Shown here piece after piece: positions 1 through 6,839 of a stretch of DNA of 14,453 nt (positions within the stretch are counted from its first letter, which is position 1; every line of letters starts with the position of its first letter). The position numbers and the translations under genes are program-made. Origin of the DNA: Alphaproteobacteria bacterium (GTDB taxonomy: Bacteria; Pseudomonadota; Alphaproteobacteria; Rs-D84); NCBI GenBank assembly GCA_017936185.1, contig JAGBGA010000111.1, positions 1-14,453 of the forward strand, in the 5' to 3' direction. The notes under the pieces were generated by a model. It did no database searches and had not been told where the DNA came from. It was given only the letters and a program-made list of their open reading frames with translations.

Positions 1-83
1 CCCGCCGAAATCATACGTGTCAGGGTATCTTTATCTTCGCATTTTGGACCAATTGATGCAGTGATTTTTGTATATTTGTTCAT
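1..83 (-). CDS. pyk: Pyruvate kinase, N-terminal fragment (runs off the left edge)
   Basis: Pyruvate kinase converts PEP and ADP to pyruvate and ATP in the cytoplasm, the last step of glycolysis. Only the first 27 codons are in the window. They encode the N-terminal strand typical of the family: KYTKITASIGPKCEDKDTL followed by TRMISAG, matching the usual TKI..TIGP......L..mi.aG pattern. The start is the ATG at 83-81, preceded by a GGAAAAG ribosome-binding site. The gene is divergent from gapR. A pyk neighbour for a DUF2312/GapR gene is a known alphaproteobacterial arrangement, which supports both calls. The active-site regions lie outside the window, so the call rests on this short segment and on context. 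Confidence 0.82.
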   Translation of the reverse strand, partial: MNKYTKITASIGPKCEDKDTLTRMISA

Positions 84-109
84 TACTTTTCCTTAATCTA
101 ACCTAAAAT

Positions 110-138
110 TTGTTTTCTTGATTTTTACGTTTTATGAT
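110..138 (+). promoter_or_regulatory. Promoter for gapR
   Basis: TTGTTT at 110-115 and TATGAT at 133-138 are separated by 17 bp, a good sigma70-type promoter. It predicts transcription starting near 145 and a leader of about 30 nt before the gapR ATG. The -10 box lies inside an 18-bp perfect palindrome, so a repressor or autoregulator could act here. Confidence 0.6.
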
Positions 139-148
139 ATATCATAAA
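131..148. promoter_or_regulatory. 18-bp perfect palindrome, candidate operator
   Basis: TTTATGATATATCATAAA reads the same on both strands. It lies between the divergent pyk and gapR genes and covers the gapR -10 box and predicted start site. The position suggests an operator for one or both genes. The binding protein is unknown. GapR itself prefers AT-rich, overtwisted DNA, so autoregulation is one possibility. The AT content also allows a chance match. Confidence 0.4.
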
Positions 149-177
149 CACATCAAATAAACAAGGGGAAAACAGAA

Positions 178-426
178 ATGAAACAGGCAAATCATGGCGC
201 AATTGATAACCAACAATTGTTAAGTATTATCGAACGAATCGAAAAGCTGAATGAAGATACGGCCGCAATCGCCGCAGATATCAAAGAAATTTACAGCGAA
301 GCAAAATCTGCAGGGTTCGATCCAAAATATATTCGCCAGATGATACGTCTTCGCAAGTTGGACCCAGACGAACTGGACGAAGCAGACGAATTAACCCAGA
401 TGTATCGTAACGCGTTGGGAATATAA
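178..426 (+). CDS. gapR: GapR (DUF2312) nucleoid-associated protein
   Basis: GapR is a small alphaproteobacterial chromatin protein. In Caulobacter it binds overtwisted AT-rich DNA ahead of replication and transcription machinery and aids topoisomerase action. The 82-residue product matches the family in length and layout: a helical N-terminal segment (SIIERIEKLNEDTAAIAADI), then IKEIYSEAKSAGFDPKYIRQ and MIRLRKLDP, ending with the conserved MYRNALGI-like tail. The start ATG has an AAGGGG ribosome-binding site about 9 nt upstream and a clear promoter. The stop overlaps the next start (TAATG), so gapR and the RNHCP gene are probably translated as a coupled pair. The pyk neighbour fits alphaproteobacterial synteny. 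Confidence 0.93.
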   Translation: MKQANHGAIDNQQLLSIIERIEKLNEDTAAIAADIKEIYSEAKSAGFDPKYIRQMIRLRKLDPDELDEADELTQMYRNALGI

Positions 427-740
427 TGAAGAACTTTACAAAGAAAATTGAAGATTTTAACTGCGCCCATTGTGGCGCAGTTGTGCATGGTAATGGATAT
501 ACAAATCATTGTACGCAATGCCTTTGGTCGCGACATGTCGATAATAACCCAGGCGACCGCGCCGCAACATGTGGCGGAATGATGAAACCAATCCAAGTCG
601 AAGCAGATGGAAACAGATTTGTTATTACCCATAAATGCCAAATTTGCGGAAAAATAAAACGACAAAAAACATCAGACCAAGATAATATCGATGCAATTAT
701 TGAATTGTCGCGCGATAATTCTTTTATTTTTGGAAAATAA
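426..740 (+). CDS. RNHCP-domain zinc-ribbon-like protein
   Basis: This 104-residue protein matches the RNHCP domain family, whose function is not established. A CxxC pair (C13, C16) is followed by the family signature, here NHCTQCLWSRHVDNNPGDRA (canonical form RNHCPxCLxSxHVD..PGDR). Next come a CGGMMKPI segment with C49 and a C-terminal CQICG pair (C71, C74). The cysteines and histidines suggest metal binding, probably zinc. In the signature motif, Arg and Pro of RNHCP are replaced (TNHCT). The ATG overlaps the gapR stop by one base and is preceded by GGGA at 417-420, so it depends on the gapR promoter and probably on translational coupling. Confidence 0.85.
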   Translation: MKNFTKKIEDFNCAHCGAVVHGNGYTNHCTQCLWSRHVDNNPGDRAATCGGMMKPIQVEADGNRFVITHKCQICGKIKRQKTSDQDNIDAIIELSRDNSFIFGK

Positions 741-755
741 TCCTATACTTGGGGT

Positions 756-2675
756 ATGCGGGATTTTATCGATAATCAATATCAAAATTTATTTTTATAC
801 GTACCGTTCTTGATGGCGTTCGGGGCGGCGGTGTATTTCGCGTTGCCAACAGAACCAGATTTTATGTTTATGCCAATTGTCACAATTATAATGGCGGGAT
901 GTATGCTTATAAAACGCATCCCGGTCATTTTGCGGGCGGTGTTTATATTTGTGTTTGGGTTTTGCTGGGCCTGTACGTATACACATGCAATTAATACACC
1001 CAAGATTTCACGTGACATGCATAATGTTCAAACAATTGGAACCGTTGAAAATATTGACTTTGCCGATGATAAAACAAGACTTTATTTATCAATACCCGCA
1101 GACGATATAAACGCCGGTGTCGGGAATGCGGTTGTTCGGATGTCTTGGCGTGACGCGGATAATAATATAAGCATTGGTGACAAGGTATCGGTCAGTGGTG
1201 GTTTATTTATGCCAAGCAGTGCATACGTACCCGAAACATTTGATTATGCACGATGGGCGTACTTTAACAACCTGACCGCCATTGGATACGTCAAGGATAT
1301 TAAAGTAATTCAAAAGACCGAACAAAATAATATAAATACACTGCGCAACTTTTTGCATGTGCGCGCAAATTCTTTCCTTGGGGACAGTTTGATACTTGGA
1401 TATAAAAACGCCGTTCCAAAAGATGATGGGAAAATATGGACCGCAACCGGTATCGGGCATGTTTGGTCAATAAGTGGCTTTCACATGACATTGGTTGGCG
1501 GTTGGTTGTTTGCGTTCTTTATGCTGATATTCCGCAGTGTTCCATACATAACAAGAAGAATACCGGCAAAAATTCCGGCCCTTTGTTGCGCATGGTTTGG
1601 ATTGGGGTTTTATTTAATATTGTCCGGGTTGGATGTGGCAACAATTCGTGCATTTTTAATGACAACGTTGGTATTTATGGCGTTCATCTTTGGACGAAAT
1701 GCAATTTCACTTCGCAATATCGCGTTGGCATTTTGTTTGATATTCTTGATTAATCCACACTTTGTTATGCAGGCGGGATTTCAGTTATCTTTTTCAGCCG
1801 TATTCGGATTGGTGTGGTTGTATTCTGTTGTAAAACCAAAAATGCCAAAGAATAAATTTTTGAAAATTATTTATGCGTGCGTTTTAACGTCTGTGGTGGC
1901 AACTGTTTTTACCGCACCATTTGTTGCAACACACTTTGGCGCAATTCCAATTTACAGTATTATTGGCAACTTGGTTTTGTTACCGATATTTTCATTTGCA
2001 ATTATGCCATTGGTATTGATTGGGGTTGTGACGTCTTTGTTTGGAGTTCATGCACCAATTGATATTGCACATATGATATATAATTGGACACGCAATATGG
2101 CAATTGTGATTTCAGAAATGCCGTTTTCAAATATAAGTGTGCCGCATATTTCAAATGTCGCATTAATGTGTTTTATTGTGGCATTTATGGCATTGGTGTT
2201 TATTAAACCAATCAAAGTCAAAGTAAATTATATTCTTTTTGGAATATTGGTGTCAATCGGGGTGATAACGGTGTACATGACGCCAAAGCCAATATTTTAT
2301 GCGTCACATGACAATGAACTGGTTGCGTTTGTGGATGACGATGGAAGACTTGAATTCAATAAATCACGTGCATCAAATCATTACTTTGCATTTGACACAT
2401 GGAAGGCACGCAATAACGAACCAACAGATACGCCGAATAAACGGCGCAAACATAACCAAGGTGTGTATCATTACAAAAATATTGTTTATATACAAAAGTT
2501 TGTCCCACTGATGAACAACATAAACAAATTATGCAATGACGATGATGTCAGATATATCGTTTCTTATTTCAAGATAGATGCACCAAAATGCGAACACAAA
2601 TTATTACGTGGTGGCTTTGTTATATACCCAGATAATTCTGTAAAATTTATTCAAAATAATCGTTGGTGGAATTAA
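756..2675 (+). CDS. comEC: ComEC/Rec2-family DNA uptake channel
   Basis: ComEC is the inner-membrane channel through which single-stranded DNA enters the cytoplasm during natural transformation. The 639-residue product has N-terminal membrane segments, a soluble OB-like region (about residues 75-170, DUF4131 type), and the competence domain. That domain opens with the hallmark GIGHVWSISGFHMT around residues 230-245 and continues with many hydrophobic helices to about residue 510. The last ~125 residues are soluble and hydrophilic. There is no metallo-beta-lactamase domain, as is common for alphaproteobacterial ComEC, whose C-terminus instead resembles the DGRLEFNKSRASNHYFAF segment seen here. 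The start ATG has only GGGG directly in front, and a TATACT box at 744-749 raises the possibility of a leaderless message. The 3' end overlaps convergent truA by 4 nt. No other competence genes are in the window. Confidence 0.9.
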   Translation: MRDFIDNQYQNLFLYVPFLMAFGAAVYFALPTEPDFMFMPIVTIIMAGCMLIKRIPVILRAVFIFVFGFCWACTYTHAINTPKISRDMHNVQTIGTVENIDFADDKTRLYLSIPADDINAGVGNAVVRMSWRDADNNISIGDKVSVSGGLFMPSSAYVPETFDYARWAYFNNLTAIGYVKDIKVIQKTEQNNINTLRNFLHVRANSFLGDSLILGYKNAVPKDDGKIWTATGIGHVWSISGFHMTLVGGWLFAFFMLIFRSVPYITRRIPAKIPALCCAWFGLGFYLILSGLDVATIRAFLMTTLVFMAFIFGRNAISLRNIALAFCLIFLINPHFVMQAGFQLSFSAVFGLVWLYSVVKPKMPKNKFLKIIYACVLTSVVATVFTAPFVATHFGAIPIYSIIGNLVLLPIFSFAIMPLVLIGVVTSLFGVHAPIDIAHMIYNWTRNMAIVISEMPFSNISVPHISNVALMCFIVAFMALVFIKPIKVKVNYILFGILVSIGVITVYMTPKPIFYASHDNELVAFVDDDGRLEFNKSRASNHYFAFDTWKARNNEPTDTPNKRRKHNQGVYHYKNIVYIQKFVPLMNNINKLCNDDDVRYIVSYFKIDAPKCEHKLLRGGFVIYPDNSVKFIQNNRWWN

Positions 2676-3403
2676 TAGTCTGCACGAACAAAGTACAGTC
2701 CAGATGCCGGTGCTCTTGGCCCCGCCGCACTGCGATTTTTCGCAGCAAAAATTTCATCGATATCATACGGCTTGCCCAGGCCAATTTCAACCAGTGTTCC
2801 AACCAAGTTGCGAACCATATGATGCAAAAATGAACGGGCGGAAAATTCAAATACTATTTCGTCGCCGTTGCGTGTTATTTCAACCCGGTCAAGTGTCTTG
2901 ACGGGGGATTTTGCCTGGCATTCAGATGCGCGAAAACTGGTAAAATCATGATTGCCAACCAAGCGGGCCGCCGCCGTACGCATGGCATCAATGTCAAGTG
3001 TGCGCGGAACCCAATAAACACGATTTTTGTTCAACACAGGGGCCGCAGAACGATTTAAAACAACATACTTGTAATGACGCGCGACACACGAAAAACGCGC
3101 GTTAAAATCATCGGGCACACGTTCGCATGACAACACAGACACCGGTTGATTTGTTAAATAAAAATTCAACGCACGCATAACAGTATTTGCTTCATTGTCC
3201 AATGGCAAATCAAAATGCGCCGTCATCGAAATCGCATGAACCCCAGAATCAGTCCGACCCGCGGCAACAACATCCGGACGCAGGCCACAAAATTTTTCAA
3301 TCGCGTCTTTTATGATGGATTGCACAGATGGGCCTTGGCGGTTTTCTTGCCAGCCAATCAAATCTGTTCCATCATATTCAAGATTAACGCGATATCGTGT
3401 CAT
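2672..3403 (-). CDS. truA: tRNA pseudouridine(38-40) synthase TruA
   Basis: TruA isomerises uridines 38-40 in the anticodon arm of tRNAs to pseudouridine. The 243-residue protein is of normal length. It begins MTRYRVNLEYDGTDLIGWQ, carries the catalytic motif AGRTDSGVHA with the nucleophilic aspartate at residue 52, and near the C-terminus has RSFLHHMVRNLVGTLVEIG, the conserved second-half motif. It is the last gene of the def-fmt-Cys-rich-truA operon, six bases after the preceding stop, with only a weak ribosome-binding site. Its 3' end overlaps comEC from the opposite strand. I see no hairpin terminator at that junction. Confidence 0.96.
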   Translation of the reverse strand: MTRYRVNLEYDGTDLIGWQENRQGPSVQSIIKDAIEKFCGLRPDVVAAGRTDSGVHAISMTAHFDLPLDNEANTVMRALNFYLTNQPVSVLSCERVPDDFNARFSCVARHYKYVVLNRSAAPVLNKNRVYWVPRTLDIDAMRTAAARLVGNHDFTSFRASECQAKSPVKTLDRVEITRNGDEIVFEFSARSFLHHMVRNLVGTLVEIGLGKPYDIDEIFAAKNRSAAGPRAPASGLYFVRADY

Positions 3404-3409
3404 AATTTA

Positions 3410-3625
3410 TTATCTTTGATTTTCAATAATGCATCGACACTTTGCGCAACGCAATACGTTTGCACGTCGAACAGCATCGGTTGCATTTCTTTCTTGGGAA
3501 ATGCCGCATGTTTCACAGTTCATACCAATGCAACTTAAACATGAACAACGACCGTTGTCATTATGTTTTGATGGCGCAACATATTCCGCGCGATTGGCAC
3601 AAAGACGCTTTTCAGATTGTGACAT
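3410..3625 (-). CDS. Small cysteine-rich protein B (paralogue of 3648-3899)
   Basis: I do not recognise a named family. The 71-residue product has nine cysteines: C9, then a core CSCLSCIGMNCETC at residues 27-40, then CAKCRC at 60-65. The spacing suggests one or two metal (zinc or Fe-S) sites, as an inference. It shares the pattern CxCLxCxxxxC...C plus a downstream CxxCR with the protein encoded just upstream, so the two look like diverged tandem duplicates. A good AAGGAAG ribosome-binding site stands about 6 nt before the ATG. The gene sits between fmt and truA in an operon otherwise devoted to translation. Cysteines preserved in both copies argue that it is a real coding gene. Confidence 0.72.
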   Translation of the reverse strand: MSQSEKRLCANRAEYVAPSKHNDNGRCSCLSCIGMNCETCGISQERNATDAVRRANVLRCAKCRCIIENQR

Positions 3626-3647
3626 TCTTTTCTTCCTTTATTTTTTC

Positions 3648-3899
3648 TTAACGAGTTTTAATAAGGCCAGATGCATATCTGCAGATTTTGCAGATTTCCC
3701 TGTGGCTTTCTTGAGCCGATGGTGTACCATGATTCCGCGCATATATTTCGCATTCCATCGTACAATCAGACTTTTCACATTCCAAACATGGACACATATA
3801 GTTAATTGCATTTACAGCAACACGTTCAGACCAATGTTTACAATATGGTTGTTTATTTGTATATTTAAAGCACAAAGGGCTTCTGTTAAGTTCACTCAT
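3648..3899 (-). CDS. Small cysteine-rich protein A (paralogue of 3410-3625)
   Basis: No named family is recognised. The 83-residue product has nine cysteines: C10, C20, the core CPCLECEKSDCTMEC at residues 36-50, and CKICR at 70-74. The core and the CxxCR tail align with the next gene downstream, so the pair probably arose by duplication. There is no signal peptide or membrane segment, so a cytoplasmic metal-binding protein is likely. The ATG lies 3 nt after the fmt stop, with AGGTGA overlapping the end of fmt as ribosome-binding site, so it is part of the def-fmt operon. Function is unknown. A role in tRNA or translation chemistry is suggested only by the neighbours. Confidence 0.72.
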   Translation of the reverse strand: MSELNRSPLCFKYTNKQPYCKHWSERVAVNAINYMCPCLECEKSDCTMECEIYARNHGTPSAQESHREICKICRYASGLIKTR

Positions 3900-3902
3900 A
3901 CC

Positions 3903-4709
3903 TTATTCACCTATTTTTATTTCTGCGCCACGAAGACCGTTTACAAAACTTTTCCAATCCATTGGGTTTTTTCCAGACGGCTGAAGACGCAGAATGTGTA
4001 AGTTACCATCAATTATTTCTGTTTTCAATATTTTTACATCAATATTGTTTATTTTTGTGCGCCCTGCCCCCAATGCACGAATTTGATTGTGTATCGCATA
4101 TGCATCACGCGACCAATCAATTAATTCGTCGTCACCCGTCCATTTATGCGTATACGTCGGTTCGCCACATTGTGGCTTTGGAACATATGATGATGGATTT
4201 GCCAAAAATTCAACCATCATATCGGACGCAATATTTGATACCATTTCTTCAATCGATTTGTTATCGGCATTTATTCCAATATCAAAATCACGCGACATAT
4301 AAATATCACCGGCATCCAGTTCAGGTGTCATTTTTATCAAACAAACCGCACTGCGCGTGTCACCATTATAAAGCGCCGTACGAATTGGTGATGGACCACG
4401 ATATTTCGGCAGTGCACTTGGGTGAATATTAACACATGGCGCAGATGACAAAACGTTATCGCGCAAAATTACACCATATGAAATCACAACAACCATATCA
4501 GGGGACTATTTATATTCATTTATGTTTGTGTGAACGGTTAAATTGTTTTCACACGCCCAGACATGCACCGGTGATGGGGTTAATATTTTTTTGCGACCGG
4601 TCGGCTTTGGCGCACGCGTAAAGACCGCCATAATTTCATGACCAGAATTCTTAATCGCGTCAAAAATCGGAACGACAAAGGCGTTTGTGCCCATTAAAAC
4701 CAATTTCAT
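3903..4709 (-). pseudogene. fmt: Methionyl-tRNA formyltransferase interrupted by an in-frame amber codon
   Basis: Fmt formylates initiator Met-tRNA using 10-formyl-THF. One continuous frame of 269 codons encodes the protein, except for TAG at 4508-4506 (codon 68). Before it lies the N-terminal half-domain (MKLVLMGTNAFVVPIFDAI, TGRKKILTPSPVH). After it, in the same frame, come MVVVISYGVIL, the catalytic segment NIHPSALPKYRGPSPI, and ELDAGDIYM with the catalytic Asp. The linker around the stop is also about 9 residues shorter than in Rickettsia Fmt as I remember it, and the C-terminal domain is short. The ATG overlaps the def stop (ATGA). Possible explanations are a sequencing error or recent nonsense mutation (TAG from CAG or AAG), readthrough, or reinitiation at ATG 4496, which lacks a ribosome-binding site. 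The downstream motifs are well preserved, which argues against an old pseudogene. Confidence 0.8.
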
Positions 4710-5209
4710 TTTTTAAACTTCTTGACTTTGCGCATTAACATTTCACGACGAACAGGCGATAAATGGTCAATAAAAAGTGTACCATCAAGATGGTCTGTTT
4801 CGTGTTGAACAATACGGGCCGGAACACCCGACATTTCCGCCATCTTGGCCGCACCAGTTTCATCGGTCCATTCAACAATAACACTTTCGGGACGCGTCAC
4901 ATTCGCATAGACAGGCAGGCCATCATTGCCCAATACAGACAAACAGCCTTCTTCCATTGTGCATGTTTGGGCACCACGTGATACGATTTTTGGATTTATC
5001 ATGCGAAATACAGTTTCAGAATCAGGATCCATCATGACAAGAAAGCGCGACAATATGCCAACCTGGGGCGCGGCAAGACCAACACCATTTTGCGCACGCA
5101 TCATTTCAACCATTTCGTCCATGGTCGATAATAATTCCGGCGTTATATTGTCAACCGGCGCACATTCAGTGCGCAAAACCAAATCACCACAAAGTTTCAT
5201 TTGCAACAT
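4706..5209 (-). CDS. def: Peptide deformylase
   Basis: Def removes the formyl group from the N-terminal methionine of new proteins, using a metal ion (Fe2+ in most bacteria). All three family motifs are present in this 167-residue protein: GVGLAAPQVG (residues 42-51), EGCLS with metal ligand C89, and QHETDHLDG with ligands H136 and H140 and catalytic E137. The start at 5209 has AGAGG about 8 nt upstream. An alternative ATG three codons later is less well spaced. The stop overlaps fmt by 4 nt (ATGA), so the two are translationally coupled. It is the first gene of the minus-strand operon and is intact even though fmt appears interrupted. Confidence 0.96.
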   Translation of the reverse strand: MLQMKLCGDLVLRTECAPVDNITPELLSTMDEMVEMMRAQNGVGLAAPQVGILSRFLVMMDPDSETVFRMINPKIVSRGAQTCTMEEGCLSVLGNDGLPVYANVTRPESVIVEWTDETGAAKMAEMSGVPARIVQHETDHLDGTLFIDHLSPVRREMLMRKVKKFKK

Positions 5210-5228
5210 TTATAAAACCTCTTATAAT
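5201..5228 (+). promoter_or_regulatory. Promoter for rmuC
   Basis: TTGCAA (5201-5206) and a perfect TATAAT (5223-5228) are 16 bp apart. Predicted start is near 5235, giving a short leader containing the AAGGA ribosome-binding site of rmuC. The -35 box lies inside the first codons of def. Confidence 0.65.
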
Positions 5229-5230
5229 GC

Positions 5231-5258
5231 ATAATAGCAAAGGATTTGGAAATGACAA
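5231..5258 (-). promoter_or_regulatory. Promoter for the def operon
   Basis: On the minus strand, TTGTCA (5258-5253) and TATTAT (5236-5231) are 16 bp apart, with predicted start near 5224 and a leader of about 15 nt. The -35 box overlaps the rmuC start codon. The region interleaves with the divergent rmuC promoter, so the two probably compete for polymerase. Confidence 0.55.
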
Positions 5259-6130
5259 CGTATATTTTTGTATTATTGTTTATTATTATTGTTTTATTGT
5301 TGATATTATTGATGCGACGCCCGATGGTTGATATATCGGCACTTCGTGAAGATAACGCCAGACTTCGCGAAAGATTGGCCGAACGATTGGGCGCACTTAG
5401 CCAAAATGCAATTGAATTGAAAAATATCAGTGGCGATATCGCAAACTTTAAAAATATATTGATGGGAAACAAGCAGGCACGCGGAACATTTGGTGAACGC
5501 CAACTGGAAGATTTGGTCGCCGATGTCATGCCGCCGGAAAGTTACGCATTTCAAAGCGTTCTTGAATCCGGCGTCAGACCCGACTGTATAATAAGATTGC
5601 CATATCCGCCCGGCGATATGATTATAGACAGTAAATTTCCACTGGAAAGCTTTAACAAAATGATGCAAGACCAAAATGACGGAATGGCACGAAAACAATT
5701 CGAACTTGATGTGCGAAAACATATCGACGCAATTGGTGAAAAATATATAATCCCCGGCAAGACCGCCGAATCGGCAATGATGTTTATTGCATCTGAATCT
5801 ATATTCGAAGTGCTTCATCGTGAATTCCCAAACACAATTGAATATGCCGCACGACGCAAAGTCTTTATCGTTTCGCCGTCAACATTGTGGGCAACGCTGA
5901 ATACGATTCGTGCGGTGTTGTCGGACATAAAAATAAAGCGCGCCGCGGCAAAAATAAAAAAAGAACTTGATATGCTGTTGTTGGACTTGGGTCGGTTAAC
6001 CGAACGCGCCGCCAAGGTAAATCAACACTTTGCATTGGCACAAACAGATATAGAACAATTGCAAACATCGGTGTCAAAAATAACACCACGTGCAGAAAAA
6101 ATTCGCGCAATGGATTTCGGTGAAGATTAA
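5252..6130 (+). CDS. rmuC: RmuC-family DNA recombination protein
   Basis: RmuC proteins are membrane-anchored, nuclease-like proteins that limit DNA inversions at repeats. The biochemical activity is poorly defined. The 292-residue product has an N-terminal membrane helix (TTYIFVLLFIIIVLLLILLM), a short coiled coil (about residues 28-70), then the RmuC domain: GTFGERQLEDLV, RPDCIIRLP, DMIIDSKFPLESF, ESAMMFIASESIFEVL and a C-terminal helical region from about residue 225. It is shorter than many homologues because the coiled coil is reduced. I chose the ATG at 5252 because AAGGA at 5240-5244 is correctly spaced. An in-frame TTG two codons upstream is less likely. Confidence 0.92.
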   Translation: MTTYIFVLLFIIIVLLLILLMRRPMVDISALREDNARLRERLAERLGALSQNAIELKNISGDIANFKNILMGNKQARGTFGERQLEDLVADVMPPESYAFQSVLESGVRPDCIIRLPYPPGDMIIDSKFPLESFNKMMQDQNDGMARKQFELDVRKHIDAIGEKYIIPGKTAESAMMFIASESIFEVLHREFPNTIEYAARRKVFIVSPSTLWATLNTIRAVLSDIKIKRAAAKIKKELDMLLLDLGRLTERAAKVNQHFALAQTDIEQLQTSVSKITPRAEKIRAMDFGED

Positions 6131-6157
6131 TTTGTTAATTGAAAATATGCAAATGCC

Positions 6158-6185
6158 TTGCAGAATGTAAAATCATTGCTATAAT
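6158..6185 (+). promoter_or_regulatory. Promoter for the HAD-IB phosphatase gene
   Basis: TTGCAG (6158-6163) and TATAAT (6180-6185) have a 16-bp spacer, a near-twin of the rmuC promoter. Transcription would start near 6192, leaving about 22 nt before ATG 6214. Confidence 0.65.
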
Positions 6186-6213
6186 TTTGACAGCGATAAA
6201 AAAAGGAATATTT

Positions 6214-6816
6214 ATGCTGAAAAAAACAGATGTTGTATTGTTTGATTTTGATGGAACGCTGTCGGGACTTGATTCAAACGTTGCGTTTGCAAGATATTGC
6301 TTTCGCCGAAGCGTGCGCCCATGGTTGTTCTTGCCGTTGATGGGAATATGCGGAATTTGCAGATGGATAAAGCCAGATGGTGTTTGGTGGCGCGAAAATA
6401 TTCGACGCTTTGTGACGCCAAGTATGATAAAAAAATTCGCACCGGGATTTATCAAGCAACATAAACGCGAAAGGTTTGGTTGGGCAAAAGAACGCGTGCA
6501 AAGCGAACGTGACGCCGGACGTAAAGTATTGATGATTTCGGCAAGTCCGGATTATCTGTTACCACAATTGGTGCGCGATATGAAATTTGATGCGGTGTTT
6601 TGTTCAAAAATGAACAAGAAAAAACCATGGAAATATGAATTTTTATGCTGGGGACAGAATAAGGTTTACGCAATGGACGAATGGGCAAAAGAAAATAAAA
6701 TAATCCCAAATGTCGTTCGTGCTTATTCAGACAGCAAATCTGATTTACCAATGATGGAAATCGCAGATGAACAGGTTTGGATTGATAAAAAAACAGGTAT
6801 GCGAAAAGATGCCTAG
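6214..6816 (+). CDS. HAD-IB family phosphatase, possibly PgpC-like
   Basis: A 200-residue phosphatase of the HAD superfamily, subfamily IB. Motif I is LFDFDGTLSG with nucleophile D11 and acid/base D13. Motif II is MISASPDYLL near residues 107-115. A lysine-rich segment (SKMNKKKPWK, about 130-139) supplies motif III, and YSDSKSDLPMM is motif IV. The hydrophobic stretch after motif I (ARYCFRRSVRPWLFLPLM) resembles phosphatidylglycerophosphatase C, which removes phosphate from PGP in phospholipid synthesis. The substrate assignment is inference, and a SerB-like or other small-molecule phosphatase is possible. The start is ATG 6214 with an AAAGGA ribosome-binding site. An upstream in-frame TTG at 6139 lies before the promoter and is rejected. 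The gene ends in TAG. Confidence 0.85.
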   Translation: MLKKTDVVLFDFDGTLSGLDSNVAFARYCFRRSVRPWLFLPLMGICGICRWIKPDGVWWRENIRRFVTPSMIKKFAPGFIKQHKRERFGWAKERVQSERDAGRKVLMISASPDYLLPQLVRDMKFDAVFCSKMNKKKPWKYEFLCWGQNKVYAMDEWAKENKIIPNVVRAYSDSKSDLPMMEIADEQVWIDKKTGMRKDA

Positions 6817-6839
6817 TGCATATTTCAATGCGTAATGTT

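Noticed and set aside
2280..2675. comEC considered truncated because it lacks a metallo-beta-lactamase domain
   Set aside because: Many alphaproteobacterial ComEC proteins lack that domain and end in a segment like the one seen here. The frame is open to a normal stop.
3429..4001. Long open frame (190 codons) on the plus strand opposite the two Cys-rich genes
   Set aside because: Its composition (many Phe, Cys, His, Arg) is that of an antisense shadow. It has no ribosome-binding site or family motif, and the minus-strand genes have good ribosome-binding sites and paired motifs.
4506..4508. UAG as a reassigned sense codon
   Set aside because: The phosphatase gene at 6214-6816 uses TAG as a plausible true stop. 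Other genes end in TAA or TGA, and no other internal TAG was seen in a recognised gene.
6139..6213. N-terminal extension of the HAD phosphatase from a TTG at 6139
   Set aside because: The extension spans the predicted promoter and has no ribosome-binding site. ATG 6214 has a well-placed AAAGGA and puts the DFDGT motif at the usual distance.
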